Of a DNA stretch of 64,000 nucleotides, positions 52,645-60,995 are shown in pieces. The position numbers were made by a program, and so were the translations under genes. Under the pieces are notes generated by a model, which saw only the letters and a program-made list of their open reading frames with translations, did no database searches and had not been told where the DNA came from. Source of the DNA: Mycobacterium sp. ACS4331 (GTDB lineage Bacteria > Actinomycetota > Actinomycetes > Mycobacteriales > Mycobacteriaceae); contig NZ_LZHW01000102.1 in NCBI RefSeq assembly GCF_001667265.1, forward strand, positions 185,246-249,245, read 5' to 3'. Within the stretch, counting starts at the first letter, position 1. Every line of letters starts with the position of its first letter.

Positions 52645-53718
52645 TCAGCTCTCGACGGTCACGCACTCGCAGTCGAAGTCGTTCTCGAGACCGCGGGGCA
52701 GGGTCTCGTCCCGGAAGATCGCCGCACCGGGCGTGGCGCCGGAGAGCGCGTCGGCGGCCAGCACGACCGCTGCCCCGGTCCACGTGGTGCGCTCGACGGG
52801 CCAGCGCTTGCCGTCGGCGTACACCAGACCGGTCCAGTACGAGCCGTCGCGTTCGCGCAGATGCTGCATGTTGGCGAACTGTTCGAGCGCGCGGTCCCGC
52901 TCGCCCATGGCGTCCAATGCCAGTACCAGCTCACAGGTTTCGGCTCCCGTGACCCACGGTCGGTCATCCACACACCGGATGCCCAGACCGTGCACCACGA
53001 AATCACTCCAGCGCGCCTCGATGCGCTCCTCGGCCTGACGACCGCGCATCGCTCCGCCGAGGATCGGGTAGTACCAGTCCATCGAGTGGTGCGGCTTCTC
53101 AGTGAACCCGTCGGGATGGGCCGCGATGGCGTGGCCGAGACGGCCCAGCGCCACTTCCCACTCGGGCTGCTCGCGGCCCAGGTGATCGGCCAGCGCCACC
53201 GCGCACCGAAGGCTGTGGTAGACGCTGGCCGAACCGGTCAGCAGGGCCTCCTTCAACGGCCCCGAAGACGACTGTGCCCAACAGATCTCGCCGCCGGGCA
53301 GCTGCAGGTCGACCACGAAGTCGATCGCCGCCGCCACGGTGGGCCACATCAGCTCGGCGAATGCGTCGTCACCGGTGCACAGCACGTGGTGCCAGACGCC
53401 CGTCGCGATGTAGGCGCAGAAGTTGGTGTCGCTGTTGGCGTCCTCGATGATTCCGGCCCGGTACTGAATCGGCCACGAGCCGTCGGGACGCTGTTCACGG
53501 CGACACCATTCGAACGCTTTTCGGGCGGGCTCGAGCAGACCAGCGGTCGTGAGCGCCATCGCGCACTCGACGTGGTCCCACGGGTCGGTGTGCCCGGTCG
53601 GCGACCAGGGGATCGCCCCCGAGGACTCCTGGGTGGCCGCGATGGAGACAGCCGTCTCCAGGCACTGTGCACCGCTGAGGATGCCCGCTACGGCGGGAAG
53701 CTCAGACGAGGGCAACAT
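52645..53718 (-). CDS. Alpha/alpha-toroid protein (prenyltransferase/squalene-cyclase-like fold)
   Basis: 357 residues made of helical repeats with QEQRPDGSWPIQY-like (EQRPDGSWP) and RERDGSYWTGLVY segments, as in prenyltransferase-type or glycosidase (alpha/alpha) toroids. WDHVECAMALTTAGL and WVTGAETCELVLAL are further repeat units. No DxDD cyclase motif was seen. It overlaps the methyltransferase gene by 17 nt and is the last gene of a GT4-methyltransferase-toroid operon, so it may act on a glycosylated cell-envelope product; the activity is not known. Confidence 0.68.
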   Translation of the reverse strand: MLPSSELPAVAGILSGAQCLETAVSIAATQESSGAIPWSPTGHTDPWDHVECAMALTTAGLLEPARKAFEWCRREQRPDGSWPIQYRAGIIEDANSDTNFCAYIATGVWHHVLCTGDDAFAELMWPTVAAAIDFVVDLQLPGGEICWAQSSSGPLKEALLTGSASVYHSLRCAVALADHLGREQPEWEVALGRLGHAIAAHPDGFTEKPHHSMDWYYPILGGAMRGRQAEERIEARWSDFVVHGLGIRCVDDRPWVTGAETCELVLALDAMGERDRALEQFANMQHLRERDGSYWTGLVYADGKRWPVERTTWTGAAVVLAADALSGATPGAAIFRDETLPRGLENDFDCECVTVES

Positions 53719-54433
53719 TCACCGCCGGCTTGTCGAAGTACAACGCCACGCTCTTGCCGATCACCGGGTTGAGCGCGGACTCGGCAAGCCGGGTCAGCAG
53801 CGGGCGCTGCATCATGTCCCAGACCAGCATCCGGTGGTAGGTCGCCACCGCGGGATGATCGCTGTGTTCCACGCCGACAGCGCATTTCAGCCACCAGAAC
53901 GGCGAATGGAGACTGTGGGCGTGGTGGGTGTGGGTGAACTTGAGCCCCTGCGAGGCGATCTTGCGGCGCAGTTCGCTGGCCTTGTAGATGCGCACGTGGC
54001 CACCCTCGTTGGCGTGGTACTCATCCGACAGCGCCCAGCAGATGCGCTCGGGAAGCCAGCGTGGCACGGTCACGGCGAGCTTGCCGCCGTCCTTGAGCAC
54101 TCGGACCAACTCGGCGATCGCGGCGTCGTCCTCGGGCACGTGCTCGAGGATCTCCGACGCGATGACGACGTCGAAAGTGCCGTCCTCGTAGGGAAGTTCC
54201 AGCGCGTTGCCGACGACGGCCCGCGCCCGGGCGGACTCGGGCACCTCACCGGCCTCCGCCATCGCCTCGAACATCGTTGCGACATTGTCGAGTTCGGCCG
54301 CGTCCTGATCGAAAGCGATCACGTCGGCACCGCGACGGTAGGCCTCGAAGCTGTGCCGGCCGGCACCCGCGCCCACATCGATGACTTTGGTGCCGGGCCC
54401 GACTCCGAGGCGGTCGAAATCGACGGTCAGCAT
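53702..54433 (-). CDS. Class I SAM-dependent methyltransferase
   Basis: 243 residues. Motif I VIDVGAGAGRHSFEAYRRGA, acidic DVIAFDQD, and the motif II-III stretch FDVVIASEILEHVPEDD are of the Methyltransf_11 type, with LKDGGKLAVTVPRWLPERICW after it. It resembles Rv0224c by memory. GGAG lies 6 nt before ATG 54433. It overlaps the glycosyltransferase end by 7 nt and the toroid gene by 17 nt. It may methylate a sugar or lipid made by the neighbouring glycosyltransferase. Confidence 0.85.
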   Translation of the reverse strand: MLTVDFDRLGVGPGTKVIDVGAGAGRHSFEAYRRGADVIAFDQDAAELDNVATMFEAMAEAGEVPESARARAVVGNALELPYEDGTFDVVIASEILEHVPEDDAAIAELVRVLKDGGKLAVTVPRWLPERICWALSDEYHANEGGHVRIYKASELRRKIASQGLKFTHTHHAHSLHSPFWWLKCAVGVEHSDHPAVATYHRMLVWDMMQRPLLTRLAESALNPVIGKSVALYFDKPAVNVALV

Positions 54434-55665
54434 GCTGCACTCCGGTTCATTGCGCGTTGATAGACACCTACGGTCTGAGCGGCCACCGACTCCCAGCTGT
54501 ACACCTCGACAGCGCGCTGGCGGCCGGCGATGCCGATCTGGTACCGCCGCTCGGGTGAATCCAGCAGGTCTGCCAGGGTCGCGGTGAGCGCCTCGACATC
54601 GCCCGGCGGGACCAGCTCGGCGCACGCGCCCTCACTTCCCAGCACCTCGGGCAGCGCACCGGCGCGGCTGGCCACGATCGGCGTACCGCTGGCCATCGCC
54701 TCCACCGCGGGCAACGAAAAGCCTTCGTAGAGCGAAGGAATGCAGGCGATTTCGGCCGAGGCCAACAGGGCGCCGAGTTCGTCGTCGGTCAATCCGCTGG
54801 AGATGTGCACGATATCGGCGATGCCCAGTTCGGCGATGCGGCGAAGCGTCGGCCCATTGCTCTCCAACCGCGCCACCAACTGCAGTTCCACGTCACGCTC
54901 GGTCCGGAGCTTGGCGACGGCGTGCAGCAGGTTCGACACCCCCTTGAGCGGGACGTCGGCGCTGGCGATCGCGATGATGCGGCCCGGCACCCGGGGCTCC
55001 AACGTCGGCTTGAACACCTCGGTGTCGACGCCGAGGGGCACCACGTGCAGCTGGTCGGCGCTGACGCCGAAGTCCTCGGCGATGTCCGCGGCCGACGTGC
55101 CCGACACCGTGAGCAGATCCGGGATCTGCCGTGCGACCCGCTTCTGCATCTGCGCAAAGCCGTACCACCGGTGCACCAGGGGCTTGCGCCACCACTTGGC
55201 CGCCGCCAGATCCAGCACCCGGTCGCGGGTGATCGGATGATGAACGGTCGCGACCACGGGCATGCCGGACTCGGCGATCCTGAGCAGACCCGTCCCCAGG
55301 CTCTGGTTGTCGTGGACGACGTCGAAGTCGTCACGGCGCTCGGCCAGCAGCCGCGCCACGCGCAACCCGAAGGTCCGTGGTTCGGGGAACCCGGCCGACC
55401 ACATGGTCAGAAGCTCGAGCAGGTCGATCCCGGTCTTGATCTCACTGGGCCGCGGCACCCGGAACGGATCCGGTTCGCGGTACAGGTCGAGGCTGGGCAC
55501 CTCGACGAGCTTGACGCGGGGATCGAGCCCCTCGGGGTAGGGCGGGCCCGAGAAAACCTCGACGTGGTGTCCGAGTTCCACCAGCCCGCGGGACAGGTGC
55601 CGGACATAGACGCCCTGCCCGCCACAGTGGGTCTTGCTGCGGTACGACAACAAGGCGATCCGCAT
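54427..55665 (-). CDS. GT4 family glycosyltransferase
   Basis: 412 residues, GT-B fold. The N-terminal glycine-rich acceptor loop is YRSKTHCGGQGVYVRHLSR; the C-terminal nucleotide-sugar site has PSLYEGFSLPAVEAMASG with the E-x7-E pair. A retaining enzyme using an NDP-sugar is expected; the acceptor is unknown. ATG 55665 has GGGGTGG 6 nt upstream; GTG 55680 would also be in frame. It heads the operon, and its promoter carries an 18-bp palindrome. Confidence 0.88.
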   Translation of the reverse strand: MRIALLSYRSKTHCGGQGVYVRHLSRGLVELGHHVEVFSGPPYPEGLDPRVKLVEVPSLDLYREPDPFRVPRPSEIKTGIDLLELLTMWSAGFPEPRTFGLRVARLLAERRDDFDVVHDNQSLGTGLLRIAESGMPVVATVHHPITRDRVLDLAAAKWWRKPLVHRWYGFAQMQKRVARQIPDLLTVSGTSAADIAEDFGVSADQLHVVPLGVDTEVFKPTLEPRVPGRIIAIASADVPLKGVSNLLHAVAKLRTERDVELQLVARLESNGPTLRRIAELGIADIVHISSGLTDDELGALLASAEIACIPSLYEGFSLPAVEAMASGTPIVASRAGALPEVLGSEGACAELVPPGDVEALTATLADLLDSPERRYQIGIAGRQRAVEVYSWESVAAQTVGVYQRAMNRSAAC

Positions 55666-55687
55666 CTCAGGCCACCCCACCGATAAT

Positions 55688-55705
55688 TCTGGACATGTGT
55701 CCAGA
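55688..55705. promoter_or_regulatory. 18-bp palindromic operator of the glycosyltransferase operon
   Basis: TCTGGACA (55688-55695) and TGTCCAGA (55698-55705) with a 2-nt centre. The central GGACATGTGTCC equals the palindrome at the TetR start (44251-44262). Confidence 0.7.
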
Positions 55706-55733
55706 CCTTAATTCTCCGTGCTGACCTGTGCAA
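55705..55733 (-). promoter_or_regulatory. Promoter of the glycosyltransferase operon
   Basis: Minus strand: TTGCAC (55733-55728), 17-nt spacer, TAAGGT (55710-55705). The predicted transcription start lies inside the palindrome. Confidence 0.6.
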
Positions 55734-55761
55734 CGCACCCCGGACTGACCAGGGCCGATAC

Positions 55762-58689
55762 TCACCATCCAGTGGTCAGTACCCGGTCGAGCATGTCGGC
55801 GAAGAAGTCGGCCGAGGCCTGCGACAGGCACATCGGGGGTTTCATCTTCAGGACGTTCTGGTGATCGCCCGTGGGCTGCACGATGACCCCGAGTTCCCGC
55901 AGGCGCTCGCAGATCCCGGCAGTCTCGGTGACCGCGGGTTCCAGCGTGGTCCGATCGCGGACCAGTTCGACGCCCATGTAGAGCCCGCTGCCGTGCACGG
56001 CCCCGATCAGCGGGTGCCGGTCGGCGAGTTCGGCCAATCGGGCCTTGAGGTGGTCGCCGACGACGGCCGCGTTGTGCTGCAGGCCCTCCTGCTCGATCAC
56101 GTCGAGCACGGTCAATCCCACGACACACGACACCGGACTGCCGCCCGCCGAGGAGAAGAAGTATCCCTGCGTGCGGTAGGCCGCGGCGATGTCGCGCGTG
56201 GTGATGACGGCGCCCAGCGGTTGGCCATTGCCCATCGCCTTGGCGACGGTCACGATGTCCGGTACCACGCCCTGACCCTGGAACCCCCAGAACCAGGTGC
56301 CCAGGCGGCCGTAGCCCACCTGGACCTCGTCGGCGATCGCCAGACCGCCGGCGGCCCGCACCGCGCGGTACACCGCGTCGAGGTAGCCGTCGGGCAGCGC
56401 GATCCCGCCGGCGTTGCCGTAGAACGGTTCGCAGATGAATGCGGCCGGCGGATGTCCCTGCGTGACAAGACCTTCGATGATCGACACGGCCTCGGGCGCA
56501 TAACGCCAGGCATCGTCACCCCGATGCTCGCCGCGAAAACTGTTGGGCGACGGCACGGTGTGCACCCAGCCCGGACGGGTGCTCAGCGCATTCGGGTTGT
56601 CGGCCACTGAGGTGGAGATGGTGTCGGTGGCGTACGTCCAGCCGTGGTAGGCCTCGGCGACGGCCACGACGTCCTGCCGCCCTGTCGCGGCGAACGCCAG
56701 ACGCAGCGCGAGGTCGACGGCCTCGGAGCCCGAGTTCACCAGGAACACCGTGTCCAGAGGAGCCGACAGCGTGGCGGCCAATCGTTCCGAGAACTCGACC
56801 ACGGCGCCATAGTTGAAGCGCGAGTTGGTGTTCAGCCGACGCCACTGTCGCGCAACGGCGTCAGCCAGCCTCGGGTGGCCGTGACCGATGGCCGCGACGT
56901 TGTTGACCATGTCGAGGTGGCTGCGACCGTCGGTGTCGAGCAGGAACTCACGCCATCCCCGCTCGATGCGCGGAGGTTCGCGGTAGTACTGCTCCTGCAC
57001 CGAGGCCAGGGTCGCGCTGCGCCGCGCGGCCAGCGCCGGTCCGGCCTCGATCGTCGCGGGCGCCGCATCGTCGAGCCCCAACAGACCCGAGGGGTCGACG
57101 GCCAGCGCCAGCCAACCGGGGGCGTACTCGGGACGCACGAAGCCCGGGACCGCGACGGAGTCACCGGTGAGCGCCTGCACCCAGATCCGGCCCGCCGCCA
57201 CCGCGATCTGTGCGCCCGCGCTGACCGCATGCCCGACCTCGACGGCCGCCGACAGCGCCTCACCGCGGAGGTGCAGGGTGCCGGTGTCACCGGCCAGCAC
57301 AATCTCCGTCTCTCCGGCGGCGCGGACGAAGGCGGAGAAGGGGGCCCTCAGCGGCGTCGGGGCGGGAAGCCAGACGTCGACCCCCGTCGGCACGGTCGCC
57401 GGAGACTCGCTGTGCAGCGCGATCGCCCGCGTGAGCCGGGGGAGACCATGGTGGGTCACCGCCGCGCCAGCGCCCGCCCGCAGAACCCCTCGGGCGAGGT
57501 CGTCCTCGACCCCGGGGTCCAGCCACCGTCCGCCGTCGAGGAGGTCGGACTCGGTGCCCAGGTCGAGCCGGACCGCACCGGCCGCCACGTCAGGGGGCAG
57601 CAGGGACGACTGCGCTGCGGCGCGGTCGTGGTCGGCGGCGAGCCCGAGGTGGTGGGCGATGAGGGCCGTCATCACCTCGGCCGGCACGTCGGTGGATCGT
57701 TCGAAGATCTGCCACTCGAACTCAAGCGCCTGTGTCGCGTAGTCGTTGTCGGCGTCGATCGCGGCCTGCTGGTTGCCGCTGACCACCAGGGTCGCCGCGC
57801 GCAGCACAACCAGCGGCCACAACGCGTGGACCTCGACGGCGGTCAGCGGACGTTCCCGGTGGAACGCCGCGATCAGCGGCAGCGTCGCCGAGGGTTCACC
57901 GCCCGCGTGCCGCAGCACCGACGACACCGCGACCGCGAGCTCGCCGACGGCCCAGGATCGCGTCAGGTCGCCGAAGTCGATGATCCCGTCAGGGGCCCGG
58001 TCGCCGTCGGGCGCACACACCACGTTGTCATCGGTGATGTCGCAGTGGATCACCTGCACGGGCAGCGCGCCGGCGATGTCGCGCACCGCGTTCCACGCAC
58101 GGTGCGCCGCCTCAGCGATCCTCGTCCGGCGAGCGGCGTCGGTGACGAAGGGCAGCAGCAGGTCGATCGCGCGGTCGGCGTGCTGCAGGTCCCACTGCAG
58201 AACCCGGTCGACGCCGGACGCCTCGAAGCTGGCCAGTGCCCGACTGGCTCGGCCGGTCAGGGTGCCCAGTGCGGCCCACCGCTGCGGTGCGACGTACCGA
58301 TCACCGCTGAGTGAGCCGCCGTCGAGGTGGGCCAGGATCCGGGCGAACAGGGGTTCACGGCCGTCGAGCTCCACCCGGGCGATCGCGGGTCTGTCCGACG
58401 CGGCCGCGTTGTAGGCCGTGCGGATCCCGGATTCCGCGTCAGCCACGTGACGGGCCGCGGCATCCTGGGCCTCGATCTCTGCACGGCTGAAGGCGGGATT
58501 CGCGATCTTGAGCACACCGAGTACAGCACCGTCCGGGGACCGCAGAAGGAAGTTCGCGTCCTGCTGGCTGCCGAGCGGTTCCGCGGTCGCGTCGAGGCCG
58601 AAGTGCTCGGCGGCGATCCAGGCGGCTTCGTCGGTGGAGACGACGGGTGCCGGCAGTTGGCCGGCCGCGAAGAAGTCGAATGTGGTCAT
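55762..58689 (-). CDS. Fused kinase / beta-barrel / phospholyase-type aminotransferase
   Basis: 975 residues in three parts. Residues 1-330 are an APH-fold kinase (LGSQQDANFLL; VIHCDITDDNVVC; GIIDFGDLTRSW). Residues about 460-560 are a beta-rich hybrid-motif region (TPLRAPFSAFVRAAG; VEVGHAVSAGAQIAVAAG) like the lipoyl/M23 domains found in such fusions. Residues about 590-975 are a class III aminotransferase with ADEVQVGYGRLG, VTVAKAMGNGQPLG (PLP Lys), GSGLYMGVELVRD and VLKMKPPMCLSQ. Kinase-phospholyase fusions are described for hydroxylysine and phosphoethanolamine handling. ATG 58689 lacks a clear ribosome-binding site; GTG 58749 is in frame. Confidence 0.82.
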   Translation of the reverse strand: MTTFDFFAAGQLPAPVVSTDEAAWIAAEHFGLDATAEPLGSQQDANFLLRSPDGAVLGVLKIANPAFSRAEIEAQDAAARHVADAESGIRTAYNAAASDRPAIARVELDGREPLFARILAHLDGGSLSGDRYVAPQRWAALGTLTGRASRALASFEASGVDRVLQWDLQHADRAIDLLLPFVTDAARRTRIAEAAHRAWNAVRDIAGALPVQVIHCDITDDNVVCAPDGDRAPDGIIDFGDLTRSWAVGELAVAVSSVLRHAGGEPSATLPLIAAFHRERPLTAVEVHALWPLVVLRAATLVVSGNQQAAIDADNDYATQALEFEWQIFERSTDVPAEVMTALIAHHLGLAADHDRAAAQSSLLPPDVAAGAVRLDLGTESDLLDGGRWLDPGVEDDLARGVLRAGAGAAVTHHGLPRLTRAIALHSESPATVPTGVDVWLPAPTPLRAPFSAFVRAAGETEIVLAGDTGTLHLRGEALSAAVEVGHAVSAGAQIAVAAGRIWVQALTGDSVAVPGFVRPEYAPGWLALAVDPSGLLGLDDAAPATIEAGPALAARRSATLASVQEQYYREPPRIERGWREFLLDTDGRSHLDMVNNVAAIGHGHPRLADAVARQWRRLNTNSRFNYGAVVEFSERLAATLSAPLDTVFLVNSGSEAVDLALRLAFAATGRQDVVAVAEAYHGWTYATDTISTSVADNPNALSTRPGWVHTVPSPNSFRGEHRGDDAWRYAPEAVSIIEGLVTQGHPPAAFICEPFYGNAGGIALPDGYLDAVYRAVRAAGGLAIADEVQVGYGRLGTWFWGFQGQGVVPDIVTVAKAMGNGQPLGAVITTRDIAAAYRTQGYFFSSAGGSPVSCVVGLTVLDVIEQEGLQHNAAVVGDHLKARLAELADRHPLIGAVHGSGLYMGVELVRDRTTLEPAVTETAGICERLRELGVIVQPTGDHQNVLKMKPPMCLSQASADFFADMLDRVLTTGW

Positions 58690-58709
58690 CTCGCAGCGAT
58701 CCGGGTCAT
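58686..58709 (-). CDS. Possible 7-codon upstream ORF of the fusion gene
   Basis: ATG at 58709 encodes MTRIAAR and stops with TGA overlapping the ATG at 58689 (ATGA). GGAGG (58717-58713) lies only 3 nt before it, and no other ribosome-binding site precedes 58689. It may couple or regulate translation of the fusion. It could equally be chance in GC-rich DNA. Confidence 0.25.
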   Translation of the reverse strand: MTRIAAR

Positions 58710-58766
58710 CGTCCTCCGTCCGGCCCCAACCCCCACTCAGCGGTTTCACTGTACTTGGCGAGCCGA

Positions 58767-58772
58767 TACGGT
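58767..58772 (+). promoter_or_regulatory. -10 element of pncA, leaderless type
   Basis: TACGGT followed by 6 nt and the ATG at 58779. TTTCAC lies 17 nt before it as a weak -35. Confidence 0.45.
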
Positions 58773-58778
58773 GATGCG

Positions 58779-59330
58779 ATGCGCGCGTTGGTCATCGTCG
58801 ACGTTCAGAACGACTTCTGTGAGGGCGGGTCGCTGGCCGTCGCGGGAGGGGCTGAGGTGGCGGCGGCGATCACGGCCCGCCTCGCCGGCGACCACGGGTA
58901 CGACCATGTGGTGGCCACCAAGGATTTCCACATCGATCCCGGCGACCACTTCTCCGAGAACCCGGACTACTCAACGTCCTGGCCCCGGCACTGCGTCGCC
59001 GAGACCGCAGGCGCCCGGTTCCACCCCGACCTGGACACCAGCGCGATCGAGGCGGTGTTCCACAAGGGAGCGTATGCCGCGGCCTACAGCGGTTTCGAAG
59101 GCACCGACGCGGATCAGACCCTGCTGGCCGACTGGCTGCGCGCTCGCGGCGTCGACGCGGTGGACGTCGTCGGCATCGCGACCGACTACTGCGTACGCGC
59201 GACGGCCGAGGATGCCCGGCGCGCAGGCTTTTCCACCAGGGTTCTGGTGGATCTGACCGCCGGTGTGGCGCCTGCCTCGACGGCGGATGCGCTCACCGCG
59301 CTGCGGGCCGCCGGCGTCGAGATCGCCTGA
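58779..59330 (+). CDS. pncA: Nicotinamidase/pyrazinamidase PncA
   Basis: 183 residues. It hydrolyses nicotinamide to nicotinate and activates pyrazinamide. The catalytic Asp8 (IVDVQNDFCEGG), Lys (FHKGAYAAAYSGF) and Cys (ATDYCVRATAED) are present, with metal ligands in KDFHIDPGDHFSE and the WPRHC histidine. The residue before the nucleophile Cys is Tyr where M. tuberculosis has His (ATDHC). The start is fixed by homology and by a -10 6 nt upstream. It marks the return to gene order shared with M. tuberculosis. Confidence 0.96.
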   Translation: MRALVIVDVQNDFCEGGSLAVAGGAEVAAAITARLAGDHGYDHVVATKDFHIDPGDHFSENPDYSTSWPRHCVAETAGARFHPDLDTSAIEAVFHKGAYAAAYSGFEGTDADQTLLADWLRARGVDAVDVVGIATDYCVRATAEDARRAGFSTRVLVDLTAGVAPASTADALTALRAAGVEIA

Positions 59331-59332
59331 CT

Positions 59333-60100
59333 GTGGGCGCCGATTCGGACCGTCTGCTCGCTGCGGTGGAACGCTCGCCGGAGGCCGCCGCGCGCCACGA
59401 TCGCGACGCGTGGGTGGCACTGTTCACCGATGACGGACGCGTGGTGGACCCCGTGGGCTCACGCCCCCACGTCGGCACGCATGAGCTGCGGCGATTCTTC
59501 GACACGTTCATCGGGCCCCGGGACATCACCTTTCACCGCGACGTGGACATCGTGTCCGGCCACAGTGTGCTTCGGGACCTCACCCTGGGGATCCGGATGA
59601 GCGCATCGGTGTCCCTGGCGGTGCCGGCCATCCTGCACTACGAGTTGCGCGACGTCGGTCCCACTCCACAGATCGTGGCACTGCGGGCCTACTGGGAGCT
59701 GCCACCCATGATGTGGCAGTTCGCCCGCACCGGCGTGGCCGCCGTGCCGGCCGGCCTGGCGCTGACGCGCGCACTGCTGTCGAACCAGGGCCTGAGTGGG
59801 ACAGCGGGTTTCCTGAGCGGGGTCCCCGCCCCCAGGCGGCGGCAGCGGGCCCTCCTGACAGCCGCGCTGACGGCTCTGTCGGTCGGGGATGACCTGGCGA
59901 TTCGCCGGGCGCTGTCGGGGGTTCATCTGCCCGAGGGCTTCGACCAGATCCGGGCACGACTGCGCGGAGCGCACTGGCGCCGCCCGCTCTCGGCGGGTCG
60001 CAGCGCGGTCGCCACGGTCCATGCCGGTGACGGTGCGCTGGTGCTGCTCGCCGACTTCACCGGCTCCGCACGCATCGAACGGCTTCAGGTGTTCGCCTGA
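59333..60100 (+). CDS. Rv2042c-like protein with NTF2/SnoaL N-terminus
   Basis: 255 residues. Residues 1-125 fit a SnoaL-like fold (AAARHDRDAWVALFTDDGRV; PHVGTHELRRFFDTFIGPRD; ALRAYWELPPMM). The second half is helical then beta, with GRSAVATVHAGDGALVLLAD. The pairing with pncA (2-nt gap) matches Rv2042c beside pncA. The function is unknown. GTG 59333 is used. Confidence 0.8.
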   Translation: MGADSDRLLAAVERSPEAAARHDRDAWVALFTDDGRVVDPVGSRPHVGTHELRRFFDTFIGPRDITFHRDVDIVSGHSVLRDLTLGIRMSASVSLAVPAILHYELRDVGPTPQIVALRAYWELPPMMWQFARTGVAAVPAGLALTRALLSNQGLSGTAGFLSGVPAPRRRQRALLTAALTALSVGDDLAIRRALSGVHLPEGFDQIRARLRGAHWRRPLSAGRSAVATVHAGDGALVLLADFTGSARIERLQVFA

Positions 60101-60104
60101 CCGG

Positions 60105-60935
60105 TCACATTCGCGCGTAGCGGGCCAGCACCAGGCAGTAGGCACCGTAGGCGGCGATGCCCAGAGCCGAAGCGAGCAGGAGCACCTTCCCGAACGGGGC
60201 CTGCCCCAACGTCTTCACGGCCGCGTCGATGCCCGCGGCCTTGGCCGGGTCCGCCTTGATCGTGGCGACGATGACCAGCAGCCCAGCACCGCTGAGCACT
60301 GCCCCCTTCGCGAGGTAGCCCACGGTCCCGGTCGCGGTGACCATCGAACCGCCGGCTCCCCGCAGGTCGTCGAGGAACTTCTGCGACGCTCCCTTGTAGA
60401 CGTGGTAGCCGCCGACCCCGATCACCGCGAGACCGACCACGATCAGCACGGCTTTACCGCCCCCCGACTGCATCAGTCGCGCGCTCAGGCCCGCGTTCTG
60501 CTGGCCGCTCGACTGACCCTGCCCCGTCGCGAAGCGGATCGCGGAGATCGCCAGACCACAGTAGATCAGTGCCAGCGCAAGCGATTTGACCCGCTTGGCC
60601 TGTTTCTTGAGTCCGTGGTCACCGCTGCTCGGTTCGTTGGGATGTGAGCCCACCACGGTCTCGGCCAGCCGCCACAGGGCCAGCGCGAACAGTCCGACCG
60701 CCGCCAACCACAACGCGATCGCGCCGCCGGTCTGCTGGCCCAAGGTGGCCAGTGCACCGGACTGGTCCGCGTTCTGGCCACCGCCGGTCGGTGCGTTGAG
60801 CGCGAGGCGAACGATGATGTAGGCGACCAGCAGGTGCAGCACAGCGCTGATCGCATACCCCGCCCGTGCGCCGTACTCGAACGCGTTGGTGCTGGTGGCG
60901 TCGTCCACCGCGCGGTGGACCTGGCCGTGCGACAT
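60105..60935 (-). CDS. DUF1206 membrane protein
   Basis: 276 residues with six predicted membrane helices arranged as three repeated pairs, each starting with a YGARAGYAISAVLHLLVAY-like Gly/Ala-rich helix (also GYLAKGAVLSGAGLLVI), the DUF1206 pattern. A short polar N-terminus precedes. The function is unknown. ATG 60935 keeps the family start. Convergent with the Rv2042c-like gene. Confidence 0.85.
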   Translation of the reverse strand: MSHGQVHRAVDDATSTNAFEYGARAGYAISAVLHLLVAYIIVRLALNAPTGGGQNADQSGALATLGQQTGGAIALWLAAVGLFALALWRLAETVVGSHPNEPSSGDHGLKKQAKRVKSLALALIYCGLAISAIRFATGQGQSSGQQNAGLSARLMQSGGGKAVLIVVGLAVIGVGGYHVYKGASQKFLDDLRGAGGSMVTATGTVGYLAKGAVLSGAGLLVIVATIKADPAKAAGIDAAVKTLGQAPFGKVLLLASALGIAAYGAYCLVLARYARM

Positions 60936-60995
60936 GCGCGTCAAATACCCGGATCCACCCACGCACAAACGAGGGTCTGCGGTGTCTCGGTACGG

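Noticed and set aside
59190..59205. Tyr for His before the PncA catalytic Cys as a resistance-type defect
   Set aside because: All catalytic and metal residues are intact; the change is likely natural variation between species.
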